Below the pieces are notes generated by a model. That model ran no database searches. It worked only from the letters and a program-made list of their open reading frames with translations, and was not told where the DNA came from. A stretch of DNA of 64,000 bases from Gillisia sp. CAL575 (GTDB lineage Bacteria; Bacteroidota; Bacteroidia; Flavobacteriales; Flavobacteriaceae), in assembly GCF_000403785.1 (NCBI RefSeq), contig NZ_APHJ01000019.1:248001-312000 (forward strand), read 5' to 3'. Position 1 is the first letter of the stretch. Each line of letters opens with the position of its first letter. This document shows positions 1 to 8,138 of this stretch, one piece after another. The translations under genes and the position numbers were made by a program.

Positions 1-2
1 CC

Positions 3-746
3 GCTGCATCTAAAGAATATGCATCTAATGGAGCTGCAGCAATGTATTGGCTTGTATTAGCATACTTACTTCATACTATTGGAGAACTTTGTTCTTCCCC
101 AGTTGCATTATCATTCATTACTAAACTTGCGCCAGTGAGATATGCCTCCTTGATGATGGGGGTTTATTTTGCAGCTACTGGTTTAGGAAATAAAGTTGCA
201 GGGGTGATAGGTGAATTTTCACAAGGAGAACCTACAAGTGTAGAATTAATTGCAAGTAGCGGAGAATTAACTCCGTTCTTAAATGCCAAAGATAGTATCC
301 TAGAAAACAGGAAGAATTTTGAGATTAAAACTAAAATATATCCAGAAAATGGAGAGTTTAAAGCAATAGATCTCAATACGAATGAGTCGGTTTTAGACTT
401 AGTGAAATTTGAAAATGAGAATGGGGAAAGTGAGATCGTAAATCTTTTAAATGAAGAGAACGTAACTAAAGAGAACCCTTACATTGCTGTTTTTAGCTTC
501 AGAAATAACGATGAGGAATTAACAAATGAAGAATTAGATTATTCTGGAATTGTAATAATTGATGAAGTTCAAACACAAACCGAATTTAAAACCTTCGTAG
601 GAATAACTATTTTTACCGTACTCTTTGCGTCACTTGTGTTATTGATGCTAAAACCTCTTAAGAGATTGACTCATGGAGCAGAAGATACTGAAAAAGAAAT
701 ACCAGAACAGGAGCAGTATGATCTTGGTGAAAAAGATTTTAATTAA
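3..746 (+). CDS. POT-family peptide transporter, 3' part (5' end outside window)
   Basis: The reading frame is open from the left edge, so this is the C-terminal part of a longer gene; the ATG at 42 is an internal methionine. The protein begins with a segment matching the late transmembrane helices of proton-dependent oligopeptide (POT/PTR2) transporters, including [11 protein letters not shown] and [12 protein letters not shown], which align with HTMGELCLSPV and AIGNKLAGTTGG in the next gene. Between these helices and a final one ([17 protein letters not shown]) lies a charged, soluble stretch of about 130 residues that the neighbouring paralogue lacks. The family imports di- and tripeptides across the inner membrane with protons. 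The next gene follows after 8 bases, so the two are probably co-transcribed. Family assignment is firm; the role of the inserted segment is unknown. Confidence 0.88.
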   Translation, partial: AASKEYASNGAAAMYWLVLAYLLHTIGELCSSPVALSFITKLAPVRYASLMMGVYFAATGLGNKVAGVIGEFSQGEPTSVELIASSGELTPFLNAKDSILENRKNFEIKTKIYPENGEFKAIDLNTNESVLDLVKFENENGESEIVNLLNEENVTKENPYIAVFSFRNNDEELTNEELDYSGIVIIDEVQTQTEFKTFVGITIFTVLFASLVLLMLKPLKRLTHGAEDTEKEIPEQEQYDLGEKDFN

Positions 747-754
747 GTATTCTC

Positions 755-2503
755 ATGGCTGTAGATAAAGCATCCTCTGATAATTTTTTTAAGTCTAATG
801 TAATAGGACATCCATCTGGATTATTTGTTTTGTTCTTCACTGAAATGTGGGAGCGTTTCTCTTATTATGGAATGCGTGCACTATTGGTGCTTTTTTTGAC
901 ATCAGCTTTATTTAATGAGGGTTGGGCCTGGCCACGAGAGCATGCACTTGCGTTATATGGAACCTATACTTCTTTGGTGTATTTGACACCTATTTTAGGA
1001 GGATTCCTGGCAGATAAATATCTTGGCTACCGGAATGCGGTCGTAATTGGTGCTTTTCTAATGACTGTGGGTCATGCAAGTATGGCATTGGATACTGAAT
1101 TTATGTTATATGTGGGTTTATTCTTTTTAATATTAGGGAATGGATTCTTTAAGCCTAACATGACTTCTATTATCTCTCATATGTACGAAGGTTATGAAGA
1201 AAAGAAGGATGGAGCATTCACCATTTATTATATGGGTGTTAATGCAGGAGCTTTCTTAGGAATCTTGCTATGTGGTTATGTAGGTGAACAAATTGGATGG
1301 CATTGGGGCTTTGGTCTTGCAGGGATCTTTATGTTCTTAGGTCTATTACAGTTTTATTTTGCTCAAAATATTTTTGGTGAAGTAGGTAAGAAACCCGTTA
1401 AGGGAGCAGAAGAGGTAAGCATAGATAAAACTGTAGATAAGTTAAATCCATTTACATTATTTGATAAAGCATTTATAATAATAAGTGCGGTAATAGGTTT
1501 GGTTTGGATTATTAACGATCCGATGTCTAAAATTGGAGGCACTAACGTATTTGATTTTACCGTGGCAGGGATGGACGGGTCTAATTTTATGATCTTATTC
1601 GCTCTTATTATTTTTATAATACTTTTGGTTTCCAGAATTATTAGGTACAGCCCAATAGTTCGTGATAAAATGATTGCTGTTTCCATCTTTGCCTTTTTTA
1701 CTGTTTTCTTTTGGGCAGCTTTTGAACAAGCTGGTGGTTCTATGACGATTTTTGCAGGAGATTATACAGACAGAGTGCTGGATGGAGGATCTGCAAATAT
1801 CTTTAGAGTTGTAAATACCTTGATCACGATTATTCCATTAGGAATAATTACTTGGGTGCTCTTTAAACTTTTTCAACAGACTTTTAAAAAGTATGCATTA
1901 TCAAATGTGTTTTTAGGAACTAGTTTTCTAATTATATGGGTGCTTGTTGGATTTATGCTTTACAACCAATATCTTCAAGAAAACCCTGAAGTTCCGGCAT
2001 CTTGGTTTAGTGTGCTTAATTCATTATTCATAATAATCTTTGCGCCATTATTCTCTAAATTATGGGAAAGTAAATACAATCCTTCTGTAGCAGTTAAATA
2101 TGGCGCAGGATTGATCTTGTTAGGAGTAGGGTTTTTATCTTTGGCATATGGTGCCTATGGAATCCCATCTGGTGCTAAAGTAGCAGCAGTAAGTATGATT
2201 TGGTTGGTTTTTGCATATTTCTTCCATACCATGGGAGAATTATGTTTGTCTCCAGTAGGATTATCTTATTTGAGTAAGTTGGTTCCAGGAAGAATGATCG
2301 CATTTATGTTTGGAATCTGGTATCTGGCAATCGCTATAGGTAATAAATTAGCAGGAACAACTGGAGGGATGATCGATGCCATTACAAAGGAATATTCATT
2401 ATCCACCTTTTTCTTATTATTTTTTGCAATTCCTGCAGCAGCAGGTGTTCTTATTATAATGTTACATCCATTACTTAAAAAGTTAATGCACGGGATTAAG
2501 TAG
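755..2503 (+). CDS. POT-family proton-dependent di/tripeptide transporter
   Basis: 582 residues, mostly hydrophobic, with the POT/PTR2 layout of about 14 membrane helices. The N-terminal signature FFTEMWERFSYYGMRALLVL and the downstream FFKPNMTSIISHMYE are classic family motifs; ERFSYYG carries the ExxER-type proton-coupling region. The late-helix motif HTMGELCLSPVGLSYLSK is shared with the preceding truncated gene, marking the two as tandem paralogues. The ATG at 755 lies 8 bases after the upstream stop and gives a natural N-terminus. The inferred job is uptake of small peptides in the inner membrane, typical of protein-degrading marine or soil flavobacteria. Length is somewhat above the common 450-550, as is usual for Bacteroidota members. 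Substrate specificity cannot be read from sequence. Confidence 0.93.
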   Translation: MAVDKASSDNFFKSNVIGHPSGLFVLFFTEMWERFSYYGMRALLVLFLTSALFNEGWAWPREHALALYGTYTSLVYLTPILGGFLADKYLGYRNAVVIGAFLMTVGHASMALDTEFMLYVGLFFLILGNGFFKPNMTSIISHMYEGYEEKKDGAFTIYYMGVNAGAFLGILLCGYVGEQIGWHWGFGLAGIFMFLGLLQFYFAQNIFGEVGKKPVKGAEEVSIDKTVDKLNPFTLFDKAFIIISAVIGLVWIINDPMSKIGGTNVFDFTVAGMDGSNFMILFALIIFIILLVSRIIRYSPIVRDKMIAVSIFAFFTVFFWAAFEQAGGSMTIFAGDYTDRVLDGGSANIFRVVNTLITIIPLGIITWVLFKLFQQTFKKYALSNVFLGTSFLIIWVLVGFMLYNQYLQENPEVPASWFSVLNSLFIIIFAPLFSKLWESKYNPSVAVKYGAGLILLGVGFLSLAYGAYGIPSGAKVAAVSMIWLVFAYFFHTMGELCLSPVGLSYLSKLVPGRMIAFMFGIWYLAIAIGNKLAGTTGGMIDAITKEYSLSTFFLLFFAIPAAAGVLIIMLHPLLKKLMHGIK

Positions 2504-2596
2504 AATATTTTGAGATTCTTCATTTATTAATTAATTTTAATAGGATGAAATTTTAATTCGGAATGATATTTGAAAAAGTGTAGAAAAATATTAAAC

Positions 2597-3139
2597 ATGA
2601 AATTATTAGTTACGGGTTTACTTTTCTTATTAAGTTTTACCGCTATTCAAGCTCAGGAAATCAAATGGATGAGCATGAATGAAGCCTTGAAAGCACAGGA
2701 GAAACAACCAAAAAAGATCCTAATGGATGCGTATACAACCTGGTGTGGGCCTTGTAAGTTGATGGATAAGAATACTTTTACCAATAAAGATGTGGTGAAT
2801 TATGTAAACAAGCATTTCTATCCCGTTAAGTTTGATGCAGAAGGGACAGAAGAAGTGTTATATAAAGATTTTAATTATACCAATCCTAACCATGATCCTA
2901 AAAGAAAAGGTAGGAATAGTCAGCATTTTTTAGCGAATGCTTTAAAAATTACTGGATACCCTAGTTTGGTATTTTTTGATGAAAAATCTAATGTTATTGC
3001 TCCAATTGTTGGGTATAGAACTCCAGAGCAATTAGAGATCTTTCTTAAGATGATCGCCAATAACGATTATAAGAAATTAACCTCTGCAGATGCTTGGGGT
3101 AAATATGAAAAAGAGTTCAAAGGAACTTTTAAAGATTAA
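2597..3139 (+). CDS. secreted thioredoxin-like protein
   Basis: 180 residues from the ATG at 2597; a TTG 27 bases upstream would add a charged extension ahead of a good signal peptide (LLVTGLLFLLSFTAIQAQ), so the ATG is preferred. After the signal there is a thioredoxin fold with the active site TTWCGPCKLMD near residue 50 and the cis-proline region ITGYPSLVFFDE. The CGPC site is typical of thioredoxins that reduce disulfides or act in envelope thiol exchange. Family: thioredoxin_7-like periplasmic proteins common in Bacteroidota. It stands alone between the transporters and the convergent comEC. A strong hairpin with a T-run just past its stop, inside the 3' end of comEC, would terminate its transcript. 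Specific substrate unknown. Confidence 0.88.
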   Translation: MKLLVTGLLFLLSFTAIQAQEIKWMSMNEALKAQEKQPKKILMDAYTTWCGPCKLMDKNTFTNKDVVNYVNKHFYPVKFDAEGTEEVLYKDFNYTNPNHDPKRKGRNSQHFLANALKITGYPSLVFFDEKSNVIAPIVGYRTPEQLEIFLKMIANNDYKKLTSADAWGKYEKEFKGTFKD

Positions 3140-3146
3140 GTGTTAG

Positions 3147-5195
3147 TTAGTTTCCTTCAGTAGATATTACTGATTTTATAATAAAAGCTCCCTTTTCGCC
3201 AGTTGCGTGAAAAGGGAGCTTTTTGTTTAGAGCAGATTGTTTCCACTTTTCAATTAGGTTTTTATAGTTACTACCGTCAGCGATTATCTGTTCAGGTTTC
3301 AACTTTAAAATAAGCCGCTCAAGATTTAATTTAGGAGAATTTGTAAGCAAAACAAGTTTCGGGTTAAAATTTGGTAGATCATAAATCCCCAAACTATCCA
3401 CCACTAAAATGTCTTTTCCAGAGAATGAATATATATTTTCAATATTAAAGATAGTATCAATTTTTATCTTATTTCCAATTTCATAATCCTTTATAAAAGA
3501 GGGTTTTTCTTTGATATTGCTAGTGTAATAATCAATCGTATTTTGTTGAGTGATAGCAATATCTGTTTGTCTGGCTCTATGAAAAATCACGAGTTCATTA
3601 TTGGGCTTTTCATACTTCTCAAAAATGAAAACCAGTTGTATAAGTATGATGCTACTAAATAATAGGAGAATGTTTTTAAAGTCATATTTCTTCAGAAGAA
3701 AAGAAATAGAGATTAGAAACAATGAGAATACCACACATAGCACCAATGAAAATGAAATGTCTTTGATTAAAAATATTTCTTTTGAAGCTATATAGGCTAC
3801 AAAATTATTTAAGGCTGAAATCATCCAGGCGTAAGTTTTGGACAATATTATTGGGTCAAATCCGATGAGAATAATTAAAATTAATATAATACCTACAGCC
3901 AAGATCAATCCCATAAATGGTAAAATAAGAATATTGGTTAAGAGGAATAAACCTGGGAATTGATGGAAATAATATAAACTTAAAGGTAATACCCCAATTT
4001 GTGCAGCCAAGGTTACCGAAACTATTTTCCATAGGTATCTAAAAATTTTATTTTCGGTATTTATTATTTTCATAATTGAAGGTTGAAAAACCACAATCGC
4101 GAAAACTGCTGAATAGCTTAACTGAAATCCGACCTGAAATAGGTAAGATGGATTAATGAGCAGAAGAATTAATAGGGAGGCGAATAGAGTGTTTATAATA
4201 CTGGTTCTTCTGTTTAGTTGCATTCCAATAGCAACGAAGGAGAACATGCTTACAGCGCGCACTACAGAAGGTGAAAGACCCGCGATTAATGCAAATCCCC
4301 AGAGCGAAATTAATAAGAACATTGTTTTAACAAATTTCCCATATTTCCATCTATCCATGAATTTTAAAACCCAATTTAATAGGATTAAAATGATCCCTAC
4401 ATGCAACCCAGAAACCGCTAGGATATGGATAACTCCAGCAGCAGCATAGTTCTGCTGAATCTCGGAGGATAGTTCTTGTCTCTGGCCTAATAATAATGCC
4501 TGAATAACAGATAGTTCATCTTTTTTAAAATCTTGTTTTTTAAGATTGACTATTATATGATTTCTTAATTTCCCAGCATAAGATCTTAGTGATATTGGAG
4601 AATTATTTAATATTTCAAACTGAAGATTAGATATGTTGAGTTGCTTGTAAACTCCCAAAACCTTCATATAACGACTGTAATTGAATTGATGTGGATTTAA
4701 GTTTTCTTGAATGTTTTCAAATTGTTTAAGTGTGACAATACGTTGGCCAATCTTAAGCTTAGGGGACAAACTGTCTTTAGATATATTTAAAAGTAATTTC
4801 CCTTCAGCATAGTTTGAATTCAATTCAATAAGCTTCAAAATATATCTATCTTGATATTTCCCGGGTTTCAATATTTCAATCACTTCTGCAACAATAAGAG
4901 AGGGGTCTTCTTTTAATTCAGTGTCAAAAGAATTAATAATGTGATCTAGGTTGTTTTTTGGAAGTTGAGAATAGGAGGTAAGAAATCCTAGATATAGAAA
5001 GACACAGAAGGTCAACACGCCGAAAAGCGGATTTTGAAGAAAACTCCTTTTTGCTAAATAAAAGGAAATTATGAAGCATATAAAAAGTATAGCTCCAGTA
5101 ATTAAAAGTATAACTGAAGAAAATTCTACATAAAAGCCCAATAGTATCCCGACTATTAGAAAAAATGTAAGCTTAATAAGAGTAAAATTATACAA
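3147..5195 (-). CDS. comEC: ComEC/Rec2-family DNA uptake channel protein
   Basis: 682 residues with many membrane helices. The N-terminal part resembles DUF4131; the centre carries the Competence domain signature AAGVIHILAVSGLHVGIILI and the following GFALIAGLSPSVVRAVSMF. ComEC forms the inner-membrane channel that takes up single-stranded DNA in natural transformation. The C-terminal region after the last helices is about 150 residues and is shorter and more divergent than the metallo-beta-lactamase domain of Bacillus ComEC, as is common in Bacteroidota. The only start that precedes the first membrane segment is TTG at 5195, because an in-frame TGA lies two codons upstream and no early ATG exists. 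It follows the NlpC/P60 gene by 40 bases and is probably co-transcribed. Its 3' end contains the terminator of the opposing gene. Confidence 0.88.
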   Translation of the reverse strand: MYNFTLIKLTFFLIVGILLGFYVEFSSVILLITGAILFICFIISFYLAKRSFLQNPLFGVLTFCVFLYLGFLTSYSQLPKNNLDHIINSFDTELKEDPSLIVAEVIEILKPGKYQDRYILKLIELNSNYAEGKLLLNISKDSLSPKLKIGQRIVTLKQFENIQENLNPHQFNYSRYMKVLGVYKQLNISNLQFEILNNSPISLRSYAGKLRNHIIVNLKKQDFKKDELSVIQALLLGQRQELSSEIQQNYAAAGVIHILAVSGLHVGIILILLNWVLKFMDRWKYGKFVKTMFLLISLWGFALIAGLSPSVVRAVSMFSFVAIGMQLNRRTSIINTLFASLLILLLINPSYLFQVGFQLSYSAVFAIVVFQPSIMKIINTENKIFRYLWKIVSVTLAAQIGVLPLSLYYFHQFPGLFLLTNILILPFMGLILAVGIILILIILIGFDPIILSKTYAWMISALNNFVAYIASKEIFLIKDISFSLVLCVVFSLFLISISFLLKKYDFKNILLLFSSIILIQLVFIFEKYEKPNNELVIFHRARQTDIAITQQNTIDYYTSNIKEKPSFIKDYEIGNKIKIDTIFNIENIYSFSGKDILVVDSLGIYDLPNFNPKLVLLTNSPKLNLERLILKLKPEQIIADGSNYKNLIEKWKQSALNKKLPFHATGEKGAFIIKSVISTEGN
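3183..3225 (+). terminator. intrinsic terminator inside convergent comEC
   Basis: A perfect 15-bp inverted repeat (3183-3197 with 3209-3223) with an 11-base loop is followed by Ts on the + strand. It lies 44 bases past the thioredoxin stop and entirely within the last codons of comEC on the other strand. Confidence 0.8.
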
Positions 5196-5235
5196 CCTTC
5201 AGAAAGTCTTAGTTACTCTTGAAGATAGTAAATAA

Positions 5236-5802
5236 TTAGATCACTCGCCTGGCCATGACAAAATGATCAAACCAGTAATTATCTGCTAAAGAAGAAATTA
5301 TAACGCCTTTGGAAGTTGAAGAGTGGATAAATAAGATATGTCCAGGTTGAATTTCTACCACCAAGCCTACATGATTTATCACTTTTTTATTCTTATTGGT
5401 CTCAAAAAATAAAAGATCACCAATATTTACATCTACAAGAGATAATCGCTCACCTTCTAAAGACATTGCTCTAGAGGTCCTTGGTAGTTCTATGTCTTCT
5501 TCTAAAAAAGAGGTGAAGACAAGGCCAGAACAATCCATGCCTTTTTCTGTGGTTCCGCCAAATTTATATTTTGTGCCCTCGAATTTTAGCGCAGTTGATG
5601 TAATATTGTAAACTCTATTGTCTTTTGGTTTCTCTGATGCAGAAGCTGTATGGAGCTTGTTTTCTGGAGACTTATGGTAGATTATGACTTCATTTGCATT
5701 TAAATTTTGCTGAACTACTGCTCTTTTAGATTTAGAGGCACCACAACTGCTTAGTAATAAAGCGACTAGGCTAAAAAACACATAGTAAGATAATCTACTC
5801 AT
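5236..5802 (-). CDS. NlpC/P60 (C40) cell-wall peptidase lipoprotein
   Basis: 188 residues. The N-terminus is a lipoprotein signal (VALLLSSCGASKSK), so the enzyme is probably anchored in the outer membrane. The C-terminal domain is NlpC/P60: catalytic cysteine in KGMDCSGLVFTSF, histidine in INHVGLVVE and a third polar residue near HSSTSKG. Enzymes of this family cut D-gamma-glutamyl-meso-diaminopimelate bonds in peptidoglycan stem peptides; E. coli Spr/MepS is a relative. It sits 9 bases after lpxB and 40 before comEC in one reverse-strand run, so it probably shares their transcript. The exact bond cleaved is inferred from the family. Confidence 0.9.
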   Translation of the reverse strand: MSRLSYYVFFSLVALLLSSCGASKSKRAVVQQNLNANEVIIYHKSPENKLHTASASEKPKDNRVYNITSTALKFEGTKYKFGGTTEKGMDCSGLVFTSFLEEDIELPRTSRAMSLEGERLSLVDVNIGDLLFFETNKNKKVINHVGLVVEIQPGHILFIHSSTSKGVIISSLADNYWFDHFVMARRVI

Positions 5803-5811
5803 ATAAAAACG

Positions 5812-6927
5812 CTATTTCTTAATACTCTTATAAATTAGTTGTGCAGTCTTTTCACTAGCTCCGGCACCCCCTAACTTTCTTTCTAACTCAAAGTAGGCTT
5901 CAAATATTGTATTCCTATTCTCTGGATCTAATATTTTATTCAATTCACTTTTTAATTTTTTCGGATTAAAGTCATTCTGAATTAATTCTGTCACCACTTC
6001 TTTATCCATAATTAAATTAACCAGCGAAATATAGTCTAAATCTACTACCCTTTTTGCGATTTGATAAGAAATTGTACTTCCCTTGTAACAAACTACTTCT
6101 GGCACCTTGAGTAAGGCGGTTTCTAAAGTTGCTGTCCCAGATGTTACGAGGGCTGCCGTAGAAAGGCTTAAAACATCGTAGGTTTTGTTCATGACTAAAT
6201 GAACATTTTTCTTTTTTATAAAAGGTTTATAGAACTCTGGGTCTTGGCTGGGAGCTCCTGCAATAACAAATTGATATTCCTTGAAATCATCTGTAATACT
6301 TAACATGGTTTCTAACATCTTGGAAATCTCTTGTTTTCGACTTCCTGGCAGCAATGCGATAATAGGTCTTTTGTCTAGTTGATATTTTTTTCTGAATTGA
6401 TCTGGAACAACCAATTCCTTTTTAGCGATTGCGTCTAAAAGCGGATGTCCTACAAAATGTACCGGGAACTGATGCTTTTCTTCATAAAATTCCTTTTCAA
6501 AGGGAAGAATTACATACATTTCATTTACATCTCTCTTTATTGCAGAAATTCTATTTTCTTTCCACGCCCAAATCTGTGGAGAAATATAATATTGTGTAGA
6601 AATATTTAGCTCTTTTGCCCATTTAGCAATTCGCATATTAAAGCCTGGATAGTCTATAAAAATTATAGTGTCTGGTTTATAATCTAGAATATCATTTTTA
6701 CAGATCTTAATATTCTTTAGTATGGTTCTTAGATTAGCTATCACTTCTATAAAACCCATAAAGGCTAATTCCCTATAGTGCTTTACCAAAGTTCCCCCCG
6801 CTTCTTGCATAAGGTCTCCACCCCAAAATCTAAATTCTGCCTGTGGATCTACCTTTTTTAAAGCCAGCATTAAATTGGAAGCATGTAAATCTCCAGATGC
6901 TTCACCTGCAATAAGGTAGTATTTCAT
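5812..6927 (-). CDS. lpxB: lipid-A-disaccharide synthase
   Basis: 371 residues, the usual LpxB length. The N-terminal GEASGDLHASNLM is the family signature; FIDYPGFNMRIAKWAKE, YISPQIWAWKENR and ALLPGSRKQEI follow in the expected order for a GT-B, family-19 glycosyltransferase. It joins UDP-2,3-diacylglucosamine and lipid X to give the tetra-acylated disaccharide of lipid A at the inner membrane. It lies in the run surE - small membrane protein - lpxB - NlpC/P60 lipoprotein, an arrangement that ties lipid A and wall genes together. The start is the ATG whose product begins MKYYLIAGEASGD, the canonical beginning of LpxB. Confidence 0.96.
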   Translation of the reverse strand: MKYYLIAGEASGDLHASNLMLALKKVDPQAEFRFWGGDLMQEAGGTLVKHYRELAFMGFIEVIANLRTILKNIKICKNDILDYKPDTIIFIDYPGFNMRIAKWAKELNISTQYYISPQIWAWKENRISAIKRDVNEMYVILPFEKEFYEEKHQFPVHFVGHPLLDAIAKKELVVPDQFRKKYQLDKRPIIALLPGSRKQEISKMLETMLSITDDFKEYQFVIAGAPSQDPEFYKPFIKKKNVHLVMNKTYDVLSLSTAALVTSGTATLETALLKVPEVVCYKGSTISYQIAKRVVDLDYISLVNLIMDKEVVTELIQNDFNPKKLKSELNKILDPENRNTIFEAYFELERKLGGAGASEKTAQLIYKSIKK

Positions 6928-6955
6928 ATTAAGGAATTTTAAGTGTTGAAAGTTA

Positions 6956-7237
6956 TCAAATAAATTTGGTAACTGCTATCACAACGGCCATAAGTACAGT
7001 TGCTAAGAGTACGCCTCTGGCTTTGTAGATCTGATTCTTTTTTATGAAAACAAAAAAAGGAAAAAAGTTTAAGATCGCTCCAAGGGCTATAATTTTCCCT
7101 AAATAATCGTTCTGAAGAGCATTTTGAAGTGTAGCTTCCAAATCCATATTTGAAAACAGGAGAATGTAAAGGAAGATTCCGGCAGCGTTGGCTAATAATC
7201 CAATTAGAAAACCAATAAGGACATGTTTTTTAATCAT
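6956..7237 (-). CDS. small three-helix membrane protein between surE and lpxB
   Basis: 93 residues with three hydrophobic stretches (about 5-30, 45-66 and 75-92) separated by short charged loops. No named family was recognised. It starts with an ATGATTAA overlap of 8 bases with the end of surE, indicating translational coupling, and ends 28 bases before lpxB. Position and coupling suggest a membrane role linked to lipid A or envelope assembly, but that is inference from neighbours only. Coding status is supported by the overlap, the well-formed helices and the absence of other frames. Confidence 0.75.
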   Translation of the reverse strand: MIKKHVLIGFLIGLLANAAGIFLYILLFSNMDLEATLQNALQNDYLGKIIALGAILNFFPFFVFIKKNQIYKARGVLLATVLMAVVIAVTKFI

Positions 7238-8012
7238 TTAGTCCCCAGTCATTAAGATCATTAATATAATGATGTGCAGTAAGGTCAAATTGAACCGGGA
7301 CTACAGATACGTAACCATTTTCTAAAGCCCATTCATCAGTATCCATCCCACTATCTTCATTCACAAATTTACCGGTAAGCCAGTAATAATCTCTTCCCTG
7401 CGGACTTGTTCTTTTGTCAAACTCTTCAACCCAATAGGCTTTTGCTTGCCTACATATTTTAATTCCTTTAATTTCCTTTTCCTTCAACTTAGGTAAATTC
7501 ACATTTAAAACCACACCTTTTGCAAGTCCGTTTTTGAGAACTTTTCGTGTAATTGCTTTTATAAATTTCTTAGTAGGCTCAAAATCTGCGCTTAATGAGT
7601 AATCTAATAATGAAAATCCTATTGCAGGTATTCCTTCAATACCAGCTTCAACAGCCGCACTCATAGTTCCAGAGTAAATGACATTAATAGAAGAGTTAGA
7701 CCCATGATTAATCCCGCTCACACAAAGATCTGGTTTACGGTGTAGAATTTCCTGAGTAGCAATTTTCACACAATCGGCTGGTGTCCCAGAGCAACTATAT
7801 TCTTTATGTGTATATTTTTTGTTTAATTTAATCTCATCACAGTAAAGGGTGTCTGTAATAGTGATTGCATGGCCCATTGCACTTTGTGGCCTATCTGGAG
7901 CTACAACAATCACATCTCCTAATTCTTTCATCACCTCAATTAAAGCACGAATTCCCGGTGCGGTAATTCCATCATCATTTGTAACTAAAATAAGCGGTTT
8001 CTCTTGAGACAT
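7230..8012 (-). CDS. surE: 5'-nucleotidase SurE
   Basis: 260 residues from the ATG at 8012, giving MSQEKPLILVTNDDG; an upstream in-frame codon at 8051 would add 13 unsupported residues. Family signatures are VTNDDGITAPG (metal-binding Asp pair), SGTPADCVKIA and SGINHGSNSS. SurE is a divalent-metal-dependent phosphatase acting on 5'- and 3'-nucleotides and polyphosphate, linked to stationary-phase survival in E. coli. It is the first gene of the reverse-strand run that leads into lpxB and is divergent from the protease gene at 8139. The overlap with the following small gene implies coupled translation. Confidence 0.95.
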   Translation of the reverse strand: MSQEKPLILVTNDDGITAPGIRALIEVMKELGDVIVVAPDRPQSAMGHAITITDTLYCDEIKLNKKYTHKEYSCSGTPADCVKIATQEILHRKPDLCVSGINHGSNSSINVIYSGTMSAAVEAGIEGIPAIGFSLLDYSLSADFEPTKKFIKAITRKVLKNGLAKGVVLNVNLPKLKEKEIKGIKICRQAKAYWVEEFDKRTSPQGRDYYWLTGKFVNEDSGMDTDEWALENGYVSVVPVQFDLTAHHYINDLNDWGLND

Positions 8013-8138
8013 ACGTAAATATTTTAAGGGTGCTAAAATAATAATTCTCAAAGGAAAGCTTATCTTAGTGGTCTAACAAATTAATTGTGCAAATGATGAG
8101 TGTTGGCACAATTATTAGTACATATAGATTGATATTCA

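Noticed and set aside
42-746. ATG at 42 as the true start of the first gene
   Set aside because: The frame is open to the window edge and the product would begin in the middle of a transporter helix bundle.
2570-2596. TTG at 2570 as start of the thioredoxin-like gene
   Set aside because: It would put nine charged residues before a normal signal peptide that starts at 2597.
8013-8051. Upstream extension of SurE
   Set aside because: The 13 extra residues are not part of the family N-terminus, which begins just before VTNDDG.
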